From: Caryophanon tenue
GTDB taxonomy: Bacteria; Bacillota; Bacilli; Bacillales_A; Planococcaceae
NCBI RefSeq assembly: GCF_001700315.1
Contig: NZ_MASJ01000004.1
Coordinates: 1 to 64,000 of the forward strand
Length of the DNA: 64,000 bases
Reading direction: 5' to 3'
Shown: positions 48,818 to 60,005 of the stretch, in pieces
How positions within the stretch are numbered: position 1 is the stretch's first letter
Layout: the number at the start of each line of letters is the position of its first letter
Program-made: the position numbers and the translations under genes
Notes under the pieces: model-generated
Databases searched by the model: none
Told to the model about the DNA's origin: nothing
Seen by the model: only the letters and a program-made list of their open reading frames with translations

Positions 48818-49572
48818 CGTACACAAACTCCTTTGTCACGTAGATAGCTTTTCACTTCAGCTACGCTCGTTTCTTTGTAGTGGAATATACTTGCTGCTAA
48901 TGCGGCGTCTGTATCGACGTCTTGTAAAACTTCGCGGAAATGTTCAGCATTGCCTGCACCGCCACTGGCAATTACCGGTACTGTGACAGCATCACGCACC
49001 GCTTTTGTCAGCTTCACATCAAAGCCTGATTTTTCTCCGTCTTGGTTCATGCTCGTTAATAAAATCTCGCCCGCCCCTAAACGTACCGCTTCTTTTGCCC
49101 ACTCGACAGCTGTCCACGTTGTTTTGTTGCGACCGCCGTGCGTGTATACCATCCACGTGCCGTCTTCTTCTGAATAACGCGCATCAATCGCAACGACAAT
49201 GCACTGTGCGCCAAAATAATCCGAGCCTTCTTTAATCAGCTCTGGACGCTCAAGTGCTGATGTATTGACCGATACTTTATCGGCGCCTGCACGTAAAATA
49301 CGCTTCATATCGTCAAGTGTGCGGATACCACCACCAACTGTAAATGGAATGGCTAAGCTTGCTGCTGTTTGACGTACAACATCGACCATCGTCTCGCGTC
49401 CTTCATGCGACGCTGAAATATCTAAAAACACAAGCTCATCTGCCCCTTGTGTATCGTAAAACTTCGCAAGTTCTACTGGGTCCCCTGCGTCGCGTAGCTC
49501 GACAAATTGAATGCCTTTGACAACGCGCCCTTCTTTTACATCCAGGCATGGAATAATGCGTTTTGTTAACAT
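48814..49572 (-). CDS. hisF: Imidazole glycerol phosphate synthase, cyclase subunit HisF
   Basis: 252 aa TIM barrel with catalytic Asp11 (IIPCLD) and Asp130 (VVAIDAR), [10 protein letters not shown] and SGGAGN phosphate sites. With HisH it makes imidazole glycerol phosphate and AICAR. It starts 7 bp inside hisH. HisA, its close homologue, is missing between hisH and hisF. Confidence 0.96.
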   Translation of the reverse strand: MLTKRIIPCLDVKEGRVVKGIQFVELRDAGDPVELAKFYDTQGADELVFLDISASHEGRETMVDVVRQTAASLAIPFTVGGGIRTLDDMKRILRAGADKVSVNTSALERPELIKEGSDYFGAQCIVVAIDARYSEEDGTWMVYTHGGRNKTTWTAVEWAKEAVRLGAGEILLTSMNQDGEKSGFDVKLTKAVRDAVTVPVIASGGAGNAEHFREVLQDVDTDAALAASIFHYKETSVAEVKSYLRDKGVCVR

Positions 49573-50192
49573 GTACGTTTCACTCCTTCAAGCCAAGACT
49601 GTAATAAAGCAACGCCTAACTCCCCTGATTTTTCAGGGTGGAATTGCATCCCTGTAAAGCTTCCATTTGACACGATACCTGGCACACGCACACCTTCATA
49701 ATCGGCATACGCGACTAATTGCTGCTCGTCAATATTTGTCGCATAAAATGAATGTACAAAATACACATGGCGCGCTTCCGGTAACGTAGCGTTTTGTAAC
49801 CACTGTGGCTCATTTTGTAACGCCACATCATTCCAACCCATATGCGGAATACGTGACACGCCGTTAAAGCGTTCAATGGTTCCTGTGAAAATGCCCAAGC
49901 CTTTTGTTGGTGCAACTTCAACACTATGCTCAAACAATAATTGCATCCCTAAACAAATGCCTAATAATGGCTTATTCGCTTCTTTTTGTGCGTAAATAAA
50001 ATCGACTAGCTTCGTTTCCTCTAAACGCTTCATCGCATCAGGAAATGCACCAACACCTGGCAATACAACAGCGTCTGCTGCTGCTAGTTGCTGTTGGTCA
50101 GCTGTGACAAGCACTTCAACACCTAAACGTTTTAATGCTTGCTCGACACTAAATAAATTTCCCATTCCATAATCAATAACACCGATTTTCAT
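49566..50192 (-). CDS. hisH: Imidazole glycerol phosphate synthase, glutaminase subunit HisH
   Basis: 208 aa class-I glutaminase: nucleophile Cys in [11 protein letters not shown], His-Pro-Glu in [10 protein letters not shown], and the start [11 protein letters not shown]. It supplies ammonia to HisF. Its ATGTTAA end overlaps the hisF start. Confidence 0.96.
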   Translation of the reverse strand: MKIGVIDYGMGNLFSVEQALKRLGVEVLVTADQQQLAAADAVVLPGVGAFPDAMKRLEETKLVDFIYAQKEANKPLLGICLGMQLLFEHSVEVAPTKGLGIFTGTIERFNGVSRIPHMGWNDVALQNEPQWLQNATLPEARHVYFVHSFYATNIDEQQLVAYADYEGVRVPGIVSNGSFTGMQFHPEKSGELGVALLQSWLEGVKRTC

Positions 50193-50788
50193 TAGCCTAA
50201 CAGCCCCTTCGTTGACGGCACACCTTTCACACGCGGGTCAATTTGAATCGCTGCGTCTAGTGCACGCGCTACCGCTTTAAAAATGGCTTCAATAATGTGA
50301 TGTGTATTTTGACCATACGGCACAATAATATGTAAATTAATACGCGCCTCTAATGCAAACTTCCAGAAAAACTCATACACAAGCTCTGTATCAAATGTGC
50401 CGACCTTTTCATTTAACGGTGGCTCTACACGATACACAAAAGCAGGACGGTCTGATAAATCAACGACAACTTGTGCTAACGATTCATCCATTGGCACGAA
50501 CGCATTGCCATAACGTTTAATGCCCTTTTTATCACCAAGCGCTTGACGGAATGCTTGACCTAACACAATACCGACATCCTCTGTCGTGTGGTGGTCATCA
50601 ATCCATGTATCACCATTCGCTGTAATCGTCCCATCAAATAAACCGTGTTTCACAAATAAATCAAGCATATGGTCCATAAACCCAACACCTGTTTGAATAT
50701 TCGCTTGACCTGAGCCATCTAAATTTAACGACACAGCAATTTGTGTTTCATTCGTTTTACGTTCGATTGTTGCAATACGTTCTGTCAT
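50192..50788 (-). CDS. hisB: Imidazoleglycerol-phosphate dehydratase HisB
   Basis: 198 aa, single-domain enzyme. Manganese motifs [42 protein letters not shown]. It dehydrates imidazole glycerol phosphate. Overlaps hisH by 1 bp. Confidence 0.96.
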   Translation of the reverse strand: MTERIATIERKTNETQIAVSLNLDGSGQANIQTGVGFMDHMLDLFVKHGLFDGTITANGDTWIDDHHTTEDVGIVLGQAFRQALGDKKGIKRYGNAFVPMDESLAQVVVDLSDRPAFVYRVEPPLNEKVGTFDTELVYEFFWKFALEARINLHIIVPYGQNTHHIIEAIFKAVARALDAAIQIDPRVKGVPSTKGLLG

Positions 50789-50794
50789 TGAATT

Positions 50795-52072
50795 TTACTC
50801 TCCCTTTTTCCAGCCGCGCGCTTCTACTGCACGAGCATGTCCTTCTAATCCTTCTAAACGGGCTAAACGCGCAATTTTCGGTGCATTTTGTGCCCATGTT
50901 TCTTTCGTATAATATACAATACTCGTCTTCTTTACAAAGTCGTCTACGTTTAGACCACTTGCAAAGCGAGCTGTTGAATTTGTTGGAAGTACGTGATTCG
51001 TCCCAGCAAAATAATCTCCTACAGGCTCTGAACTATAACGTCCTAAGAAAATTGCACCTGCATGACGAATCTTTTGTGAATCTGCTTCTGCATTGGCTGT
51101 CATAATTTCTAAATGCTCAGGCGCTAATGTATTCACCGCTTTAATCGCTTCATCCATCGACTCCGCTACGTAAATTGTACCGAACGTTTCAATCGCTTTA
51201 CGTGCAATTGCTTCGCGCGGTAACTTTTGTAGCTGCTTTTCGACTTCCGATGCAACCGCATCTGCTAAATCGTCACTTGTTGTAATCAGTACCGCACACG
51301 CTAATGTATCGTGCTCTGCTTGTGATAATAAGTCTGCGGCAATTTCATCTGCATACGCTGTTTCATCTGCTAAGACGCAAATTTCAGAAGGTCCAGCAAT
51401 CATATCAATATCGACTTCGCCAAATACTTCACGCTTTGCAAGTGCCACGAAAATATTGCCTGGTCCTGTAATTTTATCTACCGGTGCAATCGTTTCTGTA
51501 CCGTAAGCAAGTGCCGCAATCGCTTGCGCACCACCGATTTTATAAATCTCCGTCACCCCTAAAATATGTGCCGCGACAAGTACAGCTGCTGGTTGTTTAC
51601 CATCTTTACTTACTGGCGATACAAACACAATACGTTCAACACCTGCCACTTGCGCTGGAATCACATTCATCAGTACTGATGAAGGATAAGCAGCTGTGCC
51701 ACCTGGTACGTATAAACCTACTGCATCAAGTGGTGTAATACGCTGTCCTAAATACGAACCATCTTGAAGTGGCAATGTATACCCTTCTCTGCGCTGTGCT
51801 TCATGGTAAAAACGAATATTTGCCGCTGCCTCTTCTAAATCACGGTATAGCTGTGGGTCAAAACTCGCAACTGCCTCTGCAATTTCTTCTGGCGTAACAC
51901 GTAAATCGTCTAGCACAATGCCGTCCCATTTTTCGGTATATTCTTTTACCGCTTCATCACCGCGTGTACGTACTTGTTGTAGCACGTCACGTACCGTTTG
52001 TAATTGCTGTTCATTGCCGCTTTCTAATGGACGCTTCAATGAAACAGCTTCACTTAGATTGACGATGTTCAT
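50795..52072 (-). CDS. hisD: Histidinol dehydrogenase HisD
   Basis: 425 aa with zinc-binding and catalytic regions: [34 protein letters not shown], the QAEHD zinc site, and APEHLEI. It performs the last two oxidations to histidine. Confidence 0.97.
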   Translation of the reverse strand: MNIVNLSEAVSLKRPLESGNEQQLQTVRDVLQQVRTRGDEAVKEYTEKWDGIVLDDLRVTPEEIAEAVASFDPQLYRDLEEAAANIRFYHEAQRREGYTLPLQDGSYLGQRITPLDAVGLYVPGGTAAYPSSVLMNVIPAQVAGVERIVFVSPVSKDGKQPAAVLVAAHILGVTEIYKIGGAQAIAALAYGTETIAPVDKITGPGNIFVALAKREVFGEVDIDMIAGPSEICVLADETAYADEIAADLLSQAEHDTLACAVLITTSDDLADAVASEVEKQLQKLPREAIARKAIETFGTIYVAESMDEAIKAVNTLAPEHLEIMTANAEADSQKIRHAGAIFLGRYSSEPVGDYFAGTNHVLPTNSTARFASGLNVDDFVKKTSIVYYTKETWAQNAPKIARLARLEGLEGHARAVEARGWKKGE

Positions 52073-52710
52073 GCATCCTTCACCTGCTCATTCACAATTT
52101 TCTTTAAGCGACGTACTAAATCTGTAATACGTGCGCCTTTTAAACGATAGCTTACAGGATTCGCAATTAAGCGTGATGATACGTCTGTAATATGCTCATA
52201 TTCAACAAGCCCATTTTCCTTTAACGTACGACCTGTTGATACAATATCTACAATGCGGTCTGCTAATCCAATCATCGGTGCTAGCTCAATCGAACCGTTT
52301 AACTCAATAATTTCGACTTGTTCGCCAATGCCTTTATAGTATTTCGTTGCGATTTCAGGATATTTCGTCGCAATGCGCGGCGCAATTTCGTCCATCGTTG
52401 TGTTCGGTAAACCAGCTGAAGCAATATAGCATTCGCTAATTTTCAAATCTAATAACTCGTGCACTGTACGTCCTTGCTCAAGCAATACATCTTTGCCCGC
52501 AATGCCAATGTCCGCTACCCCATGCTCGACATACACTGGTACATCCATTGGCTTTGCTAAAATAAAACGAATATTTTCTTCTGGAATTTCAATCATTAAC
52601 TTACGAGACATTTCCATCTCTGCAGGCAAATTGAAGCCTGCTTGAATTAGTAGCTCGTATGCTTCTTCAAAAATGCGCCCTTTTGGCATCGCAATCGTTA
52701 ATTCACTCAT
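52069..52710 (-). CDS. hisG: ATP phosphoribosyltransferase HisG, short form
   Basis: 213 aa. It lacks the regulatory C-terminal domain, so it needs HisZ, encoded just upstream. Signatures: [41 protein letters not shown]. It catalyses the first step. It overlaps hisD by 4 bp. Confidence 0.97.
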   Translation of the reverse strand: MSELTIAMPKGRIFEEAYELLIQAGFNLPAEMEMSRKLMIEIPEENIRFILAKPMDVPVYVEHGVADIGIAGKDVLLEQGRTVHELLDLKISECYIASAGLPNTTMDEIAPRIATKYPEIATKYYKGIGEQVEIIELNGSIELAPMIGLADRIVDIVSTGRTLKENGLVEYEHITDVSSRLIANPVSYRLKGARITDLVRRLKKIVNEQVKDA

Positions 52711-53873
52711 TGCTTCGTTCCTCCCGCTGTAATTGTAATGACTTCGCCAAATGGCTCAATAAACATCGCTTCATTCACTACAGCTTCGCGCGCTTGCATT
52801 GTGACATGCTTGCCTTGCTCACGTAACGTTGCTGCACGTACTACCGCTTGCTCGTAACAGCCTTTTTCAAATAACACAACGGCTGTTTGCTGTGTAATTG
52901 TTTGTTTTGGTAACACTTCCAGCAAACGGTCTACACGTAAACCGAAGCCTGTTGCACCTACGGGTTGTCCGAAATTATGCAATAAACCGTCATAACGACC
53001 ACCATTACCAATTGGGAAACCTGAACCTGTAGCGAACACTTCAAATAGCATGCCTGTGTAGTAATTCATATGGCTAGCTAGTGTAAAATCAAACGCAAAC
53101 TCTTCTGCTAATCCCGCAATTTTCAATAGTTCTTCTAATTCTTTCATATACACAAGTGCATCGTTTTTCGTCACGTATTTTTCAATTTGTGCCAATGACG
53201 TTAAATTCGATGCTTCCTCGATAAATTGTAAGAGCGATTGTGTTTTCATTGTCGGTAAACCAAATGCTAATACAGCTTCCTCAAAACCAACGAAGTTTTT
53301 TTGGACAAGCAGTACACGTAACTCTTCCGCTTGTTCATTTGTATCTGTATAGCTCGTTAAAATGGACTGTAAAATTCCTGCATGTCCAATTGTTAATTGA
53401 TACGATGTAATGCCAAATTCCTTCATTAAGCCCGCTGCTAATGAAATAACTTCTACGTCCGCATACACACTAGCATCACCAATTAACTCTACGCCCATTT
53501 GGTCAAACTCTGCTGGACGACCGCCCTCCGTTTCTTGCGCACGGAATACATTTGCAAAATACGCTAAGCGCAATGGAATTTTTTCTTTTAATAGTTTTGA
53601 TGTTGCGACACGCACAATCGGCGTTGTCATATCTGGACGTAGCACAAGGGTATTGCCTTGGCTATCGACTAATTTAAATAAAGATGCATCATAAATCGCA
53701 GATGCTTTTCCGACCGTATCGTAATACTCAACTGTCGGTGTCTTAATAAAATCATATCCGTTTGTACGTAAATATTGGCGCCCTGTTTGACGCACGTTTT
53801 CTAATTTTTCATAAATGGCAGGGAATGTATCGCGCATGCCTAGTGGTTTCTCAAACATTTGAATCATCGACAT
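52707..53873 (-). CDS. hisZ: ATP phosphoribosyltransferase regulatory subunit HisZ
   Basis: 388 aa HisRS paralog: [28 protein letters not shown], and the shortened class-II motif region ([28 protein letters not shown]). It activates short HisG and mediates histidine feedback. First gene of the his operon; the promoter is at 53940-53968. Confidence 0.96.
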   Translation of the reverse strand: MSMIQMFEKPLGMRDTFPAIYEKLENVRQTGRQYLRTNGYDFIKTPTVEYYDTVGKASAIYDASLFKLVDSQGNTLVLRPDMTTPIVRVATSKLLKEKIPLRLAYFANVFRAQETEGGRPAEFDQMGVELIGDASVYADVEVISLAAGLMKEFGITSYQLTIGHAGILQSILTSYTDTNEQAEELRVLLVQKNFVGFEEAVLAFGLPTMKTQSLLQFIEEASNLTSLAQIEKYVTKNDALVYMKELEELLKIAGLAEEFAFDFTLASHMNYYTGMLFEVFATGSGFPIGNGGRYDGLLHNFGQPVGATGFGLRVDRLLEVLPKQTITQQTAVVLFEKGCYEQAVVRAATLREQGKHVTMQAREAVVNEAMFIEPFGEVITITAGGTKQ

Positions 53874-53905
53874 ATCAGTTCGTCACTTCCTATTTTCACT
53901 TTAGT

Positions 53906-53917
53906 ACACTAGAGTGT
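53906..53917. promoter_or_regulatory. Palindrome downstream of the his promoter
   Basis: ACACTAGAGTGT is a perfect 12-bp palindrome between the -10 box and hisZ. It could be a repressor site; Bacillales often control his genes by a TrpR-like repressor (YerC/HisR), but whether this matches its motif I cannot say. Confidence 0.4.
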
Positions 53918-53939
53918 TAGAGTAGTAGAATATGAAAGT

Positions 53940-53968
53940 ATTGTATCGAAAAATCAGCGTAACGTCAA
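53940..53968 (-). promoter_or_regulatory. his operon promoter
   Basis: Minus strand TTGACG (53963-53968), 17-bp spacer, TACAAT (53940-53945), followed by a leader of about 60 nt. No T-box or leader peptide seen. Confidence 0.8.
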
Positions 53969-54135
53969 CGCCTTCACGAAAAATTAACAATACATTCATT
54001 TTTAAGACTTATCTTTTAAAAATGATTATTCTGTCAATTATATATGAAATTGCACGATAAACCTACCTTATTTTCGTTGATACACAAGGATGAGCAACTT
54101 CATCGCGTAACAAAGAAAATGCGCTCTTCTTATAT

Positions 54136-54174
54136 AAAAAGCGTGTGTACGAAAAACTCGTACACACGCTTTTT
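54136..54174. terminator. Terminator after yvoF-like gene
   Basis: AAAAAGCGTGTGTACGA (54136-54152) pairs perfectly with TCGTACACACGCTTTTT (54158-54174). The stem is 17 bp and overlaps the stop codon. It can work in both directions. Confidence 0.9.
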
Positions 54175-54716
54175 TAATGACGTCGTTCACTCCACACCGG
54201 CATATCCTGCGCTTTCCGTGCCGCCATTTGTTCTGCTGTATAAATAATTTGCATCGGATTACCACCGACCATACTTCCTGCTGGTACGTCTTTATGGACC
54301 AATGTCATCGCGGACACAATAGCTCCATCGCCAATTGTGACACCTGGTAAAATTGTTGTGTTAGCACCGACCATCACATTTTTGCCAATTTTGACATCCC
54401 CTAAACGATATTCATCAATTAAATACTCATGGGCTAAAATTGTTGTGTTAAAACCAATAATCGAATTATCGCCAACGGAAATACGTTCTGGAAACATGGA
54501 ATCAGGCATGACCATTAACGCTAGTGATACACGTTCGCCAATCTCCATCTTCAAAAACGTTCGGTACAACCAATTTTTCACACGCATCCACGGCGTAATG
54601 CGACCAATTTGAATAAAAATAAAGCACTTCATAATCTTCCAAAAGGATACGGTGTCATACACATGCCACAAGGAATTTGCGCCTTCTCTTACACGATAAC
54701 GCTCTGTTTTCCGCAT
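54174..54716 (-). CDS. Acyltransferase with left-handed beta helix (YvoF-like)
   Basis: 180 aa. Hexapeptide repeats are visible ([LIV]GxxxxI, e.g. VGDNSIIGFNTTILAHEY, IGKNVMVGANTTILPGVTIGDGAIVSA). Members are O-acetyltransferases; the acceptor is unknown. It is the last gene of hprK-lgt-ppaX-yvoF, as in B. subtilis, with ATG 5 bp from ppaX. Confidence 0.88.
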   Translation of the reverse strand: MRKTERYRVREGANSLWHVYDTVSFWKIMKCFIFIQIGRITPWMRVKNWLYRTFLKMEIGERVSLALMVMPDSMFPERISVGDNSIIGFNTTILAHEYLIDEYRLGDVKIGKNVMVGANTTILPGVTIGDGAIVSAMTLVHKDVPAGSMVGGNPMQIIYTAEQMAARKAQDMPVWSERRH

Positions 54717-54720
54717 GTTT

Positions 54721-55359
54721 TCACTCCTTTACGATGTCGAGTAAATCCAACATGTCGTGCAGTATATAATCAGGATGTAAGCTGCGTAAAAATGCTTCCC
54801 CTTTAATCGACCATGCAACACCAGCCGTTTTCACGCCAGCATTTTTGCCACCTTCAATATCATGCGAATTATCACCAATCATGAGCGCTTCTTCACGACA
54901 AACGCCTAACTGTGCAAGTGCCTTTTCAATCGGTTCTGCATGTGGCTTTGGATGGTCTACATCGTCAAGCGTAATCGTCACATCAAATAAATGAGCGACA
55001 CCCATCAACTGCAAACCACGTTCCATCGTTGTACGAATTTTCGTCGTTACAATCGCTAGCTTAATCCCTTGTGCATGAAGCGCTTCTAATGTTTCTTTCA
55101 CATTTGGATATTCCGACACCAGCGTATCATGATGCGCTTGATTCCACATACGATACTTGTGTACCATCTCCGCCGTACAATCTGGACATTCTGCCAAAAA
55201 CGTCTGTTCAAGCGATGGCCCGATAAAGCGTACATAATCTTCGTCCGTATATTTCCCTGGTGCATATTCTTCGAGCACATGACGAAATGTTTCAATGATT
55301 AATGTATTCGTATTCAGTAGCGTACCATCAAAATCAAATAGCAATGCTTTGACCATCAT
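54721..55359 (-). CDS. ppaX: Pyrophosphatase PpaX
   Basis: 212 aa HAD hydrolase: DFDGTLLNTN (motif I), TTKIRTT (motif II), the KPHAEP lysine and GDNSHDIEGGKNAG. In Bacillus PpaX removes pyrophosphate released when HprK dephosphorylates HPr/Crh. The same operon as hprK fits this. Confidence 0.93.
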   Translation of the reverse strand: MMVKALLFDFDGTLLNTNTLIIETFRHVLEEYAPGKYTDEDYVRFIGPSLEQTFLAECPDCTAEMVHKYRMWNQAHHDTLVSEYPNVKETLEALHAQGIKLAIVTTKIRTTMERGLQLMGVAHLFDVTITLDDVDHPKPHAEPIEKALAQLGVCREEALMIGDNSHDIEGGKNAGVKTAGVAWSIKGEAFLRSLHPDYILHDMLDLLDIVKE

Positions 55360-55368
55360 TGTCAGCTC

Positions 55369-56187
55369 CTAATCTGCGTAACGTGCGCCGTCTTTTTTCA
55401 TACGACCATAAATGATACCTGCAATCCCAAAAACAATCGCAATGATTGATACGACCTGTGCTGAGCGTAAATCGCCAATTAAATATAAGCTGTCGGTACG
55501 TAAACCTTCGATAAAGAATCGACCAATTGAGTACCAAATTAAATAACCGAAGAAAATTTCACCACGGCGTAAGTTTACATTACGCAGTAAGACTAAAATA
55601 ATTAAACCGATCACATTCCAAAGTGATTCATATAAAAATGTCGGATGTACGTATGTCATCACACCGTTTAACTCAACATACATATGGTCAATAATCCAAT
55701 TTGGAATAAATAAACCTTCTAAAAACTCACGGGATACTGGCCCACCAAACGCTTCTTGGTTCATAAAATTGCCCCAACGTCCGATAATTTGACCAATTAA
55801 AATACTTGGTGCGGTAATATCTGCTACTTTTAAGAAGCTCACACCCTTTATACGGCAGAAAATATAGGCCGTAATAAATGCACCAATTAACGCACCGTGA
55901 ATGGCAATACCGCCGTTCCAAATTTCAATAATTTTCGCGGGGTTCTCTCCGTAATAATCCCACTTCATCGCTACATAATATATACGCGCGCTAATAATTG
56001 CAATCGGTACAGCCCAAATAAGTAAATCGGCTAAAAAATCTTCCGGTAAGCCACGCTTTACCGCTTCTCGTTGCGCAAATAAATACGCTAAAATAATACC
56101 TGACACAATTAGTAGTCCGTACCAACGTACTGTAAACGGCCCTAATTGAAAGGCAATCGGGTCAAGCCCTAGTAAAAAATCCATCAT
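55369..56187 (-). CDS. lgt: Prolipoprotein diacylglyceryl transferase
   Basis: 272 aa with seven membrane helices and the Lgt signature [14 protein letters not shown]. It attaches diacylglycerol to lipobox cysteines, so it modifies several lipoproteins encoded in this window. 12 bp after hprK. Confidence 0.97.
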   Translation of the reverse strand: MMDFLLGLDPIAFQLGPFTVRWYGLLIVSGIILAYLFAQREAVKRGLPEDFLADLLIWAVPIAIISARIYYVAMKWDYYGENPAKIIEIWNGGIAIHGALIGAFITAYIFCRIKGVSFLKVADITAPSILIGQIIGRWGNFMNQEAFGGPVSREFLEGLFIPNWIIDHMYVELNGVMTYVHPTFLYESLWNVIGLIILVLLRNVNLRRGEIFFGYLIWYSIGRFFIEGLRTDSLYLIGDLRSAQVVSIIAIVFGIAGIIYGRMKKDGARYAD

Positions 56188-56199
56188 TACCGTCCTTTC

Positions 56200-57129
56200 T
56201 TATCCTTCAAAATCTTCATCTGCAATCATTGCGTCTAAACGACGTGAAAACTCTTCTGCTGCATTAACCCCCATACGTTTTAGGCGGTAATTCATTGCAG
56301 CTACTTCAATAATAACGGCTAAGTTTCGCCCAGGTTGCACCGGAATAACAAGCTTCGTGAGCTCCGTATCAATAATTTTCATCTTTTGCTCATCTAAGCC
56401 AAGACGGTCATACATTTTATTGGGGTCCCAAATTTCAAGGTCAATCACAAGTGAAATTCGCTTATTATTACGCACCGCACTTGCTCCGAATAATGTCATC
56501 ACATCGATAATACCGATACCACGAATTTCAAGTAAATGTTCAAGCAGTGGTGGCGGATTCCCAATAAGTAAATTTTCTGCTTCTTGGCGAATTTCCACAC
56601 AGTCATCTGCTACTAAACGGTGACCCTTTTTTACAAGCTCCAGTGCCGTCTCACTTTTACCAACTCCGCTTTTCCCTGTTAATAGCACACCAATACCGTA
56701 CACATCGACAAGTACACCATGGACTGCTGTCATCGGCGCTAAGCGACTTTCTAAATAGTTCGTTAAACGACTTGAAAAACGTGTCGTCGTCATCGATGTC
56801 GATAACACCGGTACTTGATACTCATTTGAGGCATCAATTAATTCCTGCGGTACAATATTATCGCGTGAAATAATAACAGCTGGCGTCGTCGGTGAACATA
56901 ATTTACGCATACGTTCCACCTTTACACCATCTGGTAACATTTCAAAAAACGATAATTCCGTCATCCCTAATAGCTGCACACGATTAGCTGGATAGTGTGT
57001 AAAATACCCTGCCATCTCGAGCCCTGGACGCGAAATATCACTTGTTGTAATGGCGCGCCCAATTCCTTCTTCACCACCAACAAGTGTTAAGTTAAACTCT
57101 TCCATCACATCTCTTGTTGTAACTTGCAT
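56200..57129 (-). CDS. hprK: HPr kinase/phosphorylase
   Basis: 309 aa. Walker A GKSGVGKS at 152-159 and the family signature [10 protein letters not shown] at 200-209. It phosphorylates HPr and Crh at Ser46 in response to fructose 1,6-bisphosphate. Crh is encoded at 41441-41692. First gene of the hprK-lgt-ppaX-yvoF operon. Confidence 0.97.
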   Translation of the reverse strand: MQVTTRDVMEEFNLTLVGGEEGIGRAITTSDISRPGLEMAGYFTHYPANRVQLLGMTELSFFEMLPDGVKVERMRKLCSPTTPAVIISRDNIVPQELIDASNEYQVPVLSTSMTTTRFSSRLTNYLESRLAPMTAVHGVLVDVYGIGVLLTGKSGVGKSETALELVKKGHRLVADDCVEIRQEAENLLIGNPPPLLEHLLEIRGIGIIDVMTLFGASAVRNNKRISLVIDLEIWDPNKMYDRLGLDEQKMKIIDTELTKLVIPVQPGRNLAVIIEVAAMNYRLKRMGVNAAEEFSRRLDAMIADEDFEG

Positions 57130-57255
57130 ACTGACACCTCAATTCTCGCAATCTTTCATTATTTTAGCATGATATGATATGAAAAGGTATTACACACACA
57201 GCTCATTTGGTAAACAGGGGTTTGAGCGAGTCATCTAAACTATATGCAAAAATAA

Positions 57256-57287
57256 AAGCACACATAACAAACTCGTTACGTGTGCTT
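57256..57287 (-). terminator. Terminator of the cytochrome c gene
   Basis: AAGCACACATAAC (57256-57268) pairs with GTTACGTGTGCTT (57275-57287) with one wobble; the minus strand continues TTTATTTT. A second hairpin TACCATCC/GGATGGTA lies at about 57293-57320. Confidence 0.8.
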
Positions 57288-57328
57288 CGCCTACCATCCT
57301 TCTCTCCAGCTAGGATGGTATCAATATT

Positions 57329-57643
57329 TTATTTTTGCTCGGCTAACCATGCTGCAGCTGCTTCTGCTTGTTCACCTTTAATTAAACCAGGTGGCATACC
57401 ATTTTTCCCATTTTCAATGATGTCTAAAATTTCCGCTTCTGATAAACGAGCACCAACATCGTTTAATGCAGGTGTATTCCCTTTACCTTCTAAGTTTCCA
57501 CCGTGGCATGTCGCACATGATGATTTCACAACGTTCTCACCATCTACTACGCCATCTGTACTTTGCGTTGCTTCGTCATCGCCGCTACACGCCGCTAATA
57601 ATAGTGCTGAACTAAATAATGCTGCTAATAAACGTTTTTTCAT
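57329..57643 (-). CDS. cccB: Cytochrome c-551-like lipoprotein
   Basis: 104 aa. Lipobox LLAAC (Cys about 19), then one heme motif CATCH (about residues 43-47) and the distal Met in NGMPPGL. A membrane-anchored small c-type cytochrome that passes electrons to cytochrome oxidases. Glycine-rich VVDGENV linker precedes the heme domain. The cccB name is by resemblance in length and layout. Confidence 0.88.
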   Translation of the reverse strand: MKKRLLAALFSSALLLAACSGDDEATQSTDGVVDGENVVKSSCATCHGGNLEGKGNTPALNDVGARLSEAEILDIIENGKNGMPPGLIKGEQAEAAAAWLAEQK

Positions 57644-57691
57644 CCCATTCTCTCCCTCATCGTCACATACTATCTACATTATATACCAAGC

Positions 57692-58543
57692 TTATGCTTT
57701 CTTAAAACCCTCGCCTAGTACTTCATATGCGTCAGAAACAATGACAAATGCTTTTGGGTCAATGGTTTGTACAACTTGTTTCAAACGTGTGAACTCTGTT
57801 TGATACACGACTACCATTAGCATCGAGCGCTCTTTTTGTGTGTACCCGCCAATCGCAGGCACTTTTGTCACACCACGGTCAATTTCCGCATAAATCGTTT
57901 CACGAATTTGGTCTTCTTTTTCTGAAATGATATAGACCATTTTCGATCCGCTAAATCCAAGCTGAATAATATCAATCGTTTTCGTCGTCACATACAACCC
58001 AATAATCGCATATAAACCTTTTTCAATATCAAATACAACAGCCGCACTTACTGCAATAATGCCATCAATTAAAAGTACACTCGTTCCTAATGTTAACCCT
58101 GTATACTTCGTAATAATTTGTGCCAATAAATCTGTACCGCCCGTTGATGCTTTCCCTTTGAATACAAGACCAATACCTGCCCCGATAACGATACCACCAA
58201 AAATGGCACCAAGTAACGGGTTCATCGTTACCGCTTCAATATTTTGCGTTAAAATAACAACGAGTGGCAGCGTTAATGTACCAACCAATGATTTCAACCC
58301 GAAGTTTTTCCCTAAAATTACAACGCCTGCAATAAATAATGGAATGTTAAATGCATATTGCACAAGCCCTGCATTCCAGCCAAACAAGCCATTTAAAATC
58401 GTACTAATACCACTTACGCCACCTGAAGCGACTTGGTTCGGTAATAAAAATAAATTAAATCCTAATGCAATGACGATTGCTCCAGCAATGACATACACAT
58501 ATTCCAGAAACGTATCTTTAAATTCGTACGTTGTTTTCCCCAT
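57692..58543 (-). CDS. YitT-family membrane protein (DUF2179)
   Basis: 283 aa with five to six N-terminal membrane helices and a cytosolic C-terminal DUF2179 domain (GVTKVPAIGGYTQKERSMLMVVVYQTEF). Function of the family is unknown; transport has been proposed. No partner gene adjacent. Confidence 0.9.
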   Translation of the reverse strand: MGKTTYEFKDTFLEYVYVIAGAIVIALGFNLFLLPNQVASGGVSGISTILNGLFGWNAGLVQYAFNIPLFIAGVVILGKNFGLKSLVGTLTLPLVVILTQNIEAVTMNPLLGAIFGGIVIGAGIGLVFKGKASTGGTDLLAQIITKYTGLTLGTSVLLIDGIIAVSAAVVFDIEKGLYAIIGLYVTTKTIDIIQLGFSGSKMVYIISEKEDQIRETIYAEIDRGVTKVPAIGGYTQKERSMLMVVVYQTEFTRLKQVVQTIDPKAFVIVSDAYEVLGEGFKKA

Positions 58544-58639
58544 ATTTTTTCCTCACTTCATTTTTCAGTCATTATCGACAAAATTATATCAAACGCGTCT
58601 GCTGAATGGAACTTCATCACGATGAAGGACGCCATGAAA

Positions 58640-58671
58640 AAAAGCTAGTGAGCTTTTTGCCACTAGCTTTT
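58640..58671 (-). terminator. Terminator of the EAL-HDOD gene
   Basis: AAAAGCTAGTG (58640-58650) pairs with CACTAGCTTTT (58661-58671) and overlaps the stop; the minus strand ends in TTTTTTT. Confidence 0.85.
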
Positions 58672-59919
58672 CATGTCTGGCTTCATTGAATGATAGACGG
58701 CACTTTCCGCCCACGCCATTGATTCGTCGTATATTTGTTGTGCAAAGCTCGGTTGAATGTGTAATGATGCGCAATACGTTTCCACATCATCCCAACGCAT
58801 TTTTCCAAGCGCGATGCTGAATTTTAAATACGGGGCGTATTTCGTATCCTTGCCAATTAATGTATCAATAATCTCATCATTGAGCGGCATCTGCCCTAAA
58901 ATATGCTGTAATGGTCGTTGTAGCAGCGAATCAATTAATGAAAACATACCGACTAAAAAATATTCAGATGGATTTTTAAAATGTTTGCGACGTGCAAGCT
59001 GCTCACATACACGTGCGCGGAATAAAGACATAATCATTAATTGCTTAAATGCGCCCGACTCGTTCGCATTTTTCATTTCTCGAATCGCGAGCAAATACAT
59101 CCACTTACGCAATTCGGTAATCCCTAACATGACAACCGCTTGCTTAATCGAGCTAACTTTACGACGTAAACGTGGGTCAACTACGCGAATAAACTGCATT
59201 AATTTATAAGAAAGCGCTACATCACGTTCAATTTGTGTCGCTAATTCATTCATATCTAAATCTTGATTTTTTAACATCGCTAACACTTGTAAATATTGTA
59301 GTGTATTTATTGGAATTTCATATGATTTCACTAACTGCGGTTGCTCAAAGAAAAAACCTTGAAACAATTGATAACCTGCCTGACACGCTTCATTAAATTG
59401 ACCACGCGTTTCTACACGTTCCGCAACAAGTAATACATGTGGATACGTTGTTTGAATTAACGTTTCAATCTCAAAACGTTCGTTAGGCGTTGCACTTAAG
59501 AAATCGACCTTCACATAATCAATATATTGGAACAACTCTTTATATAATTGATTTTCATATAGTACGAAGTCATCCATCGCGATTTTAAAACCACGTCTCT
59601 TTAACACCGCTAAACGCTTTACTAATCGCTCGGTAATCGGCACATCTTCCAATATTTCAATGCCAATTTGCTTCGCCTCTAAATGGTCAAGCAACGGTCC
59701 CATCAATAAATTTTCAGTAAAATTCACAAAGCATAATTTCCCTTTCGCCACTTCATCCATGCCAATTGACAGCAATGCGTTTGTCAATACTTGCATTGTC
59801 GCATCATCATCGTTCGCGGCACTATGCGTTCGCACTTGCTTATTACGATAAAGTAGCTCATAACCAACTATGTGCTCCTGTGCATCAAAAATCGGTTGGC
59901 GCCCAACAAAAACCTCCAT
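58663..59919 (-). CDS. EAL-HDOD protein (YuxH-like)
   Basis: 418 aa. The N-terminal half is a short, degenerate EAL domain starting MEVFVGRQPIFDAQEHIVGYELLYR; ELL replaces EAL and several metal ligands are missing, so c-di-GMP hydrolysis is unlikely. The C-terminal half is an HDOD domain (ERDVALSYKLMQFI..). Such proteins signal in motility and stress, mostly by protein contacts. Confidence 0.9.
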   Translation of the reverse strand: MEVFVGRQPIFDAQEHIVGYELLYRNKQVRTHSAANDDDATMQVLTNALLSIGMDEVAKGKLCFVNFTENLLMGPLLDHLEAKQIGIEILEDVPITERLVKRLAVLKRRGFKIAMDDFVLYENQLYKELFQYIDYVKVDFLSATPNERFEIETLIQTTYPHVLLVAERVETRGQFNEACQAGYQLFQGFFFEQPQLVKSYEIPINTLQYLQVLAMLKNQDLDMNELATQIERDVALSYKLMQFIRVVDPRLRRKVSSIKQAVVMLGITELRKWMYLLAIREMKNANESGAFKQLMIMSLFRARVCEQLARRKHFKNPSEYFLVGMFSLIDSLLQRPLQHILGQMPLNDEIIDTLIGKDTKYAPYLKFSIALGKMRWDDVETYCASLHIQPSFAQQIYDESMAWAESAVYHSMKPDMKS

Positions 59920-59966
59920 AAAAACCTCCTTCCTCTCTTACGGATTAGTAGTGTAATGTAATCACA

Positions 59967-60004
59967 AAAAGAGCTGTCTATGCTCGGCACAAACAACTCT
60001 TTTC
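59967..60004 (-). terminator. Terminator of the DedA gene
   Basis: AAAAGAGCTGT (59967-59977) pairs with ACAACTCTTTT (59994-60004) with one wobble; the minus strand continues TTTTTGTG. Confidence 0.8.
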
Positions 60005-60005
60005 A

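Noticed and set aside
53874-54173. T-box or histidine leader peptide before hisZ
   Set aside because: No T-box sequence (AGGGTGGNACCGCG) and no His-rich leader frame found; only a promoter and a palindrome.
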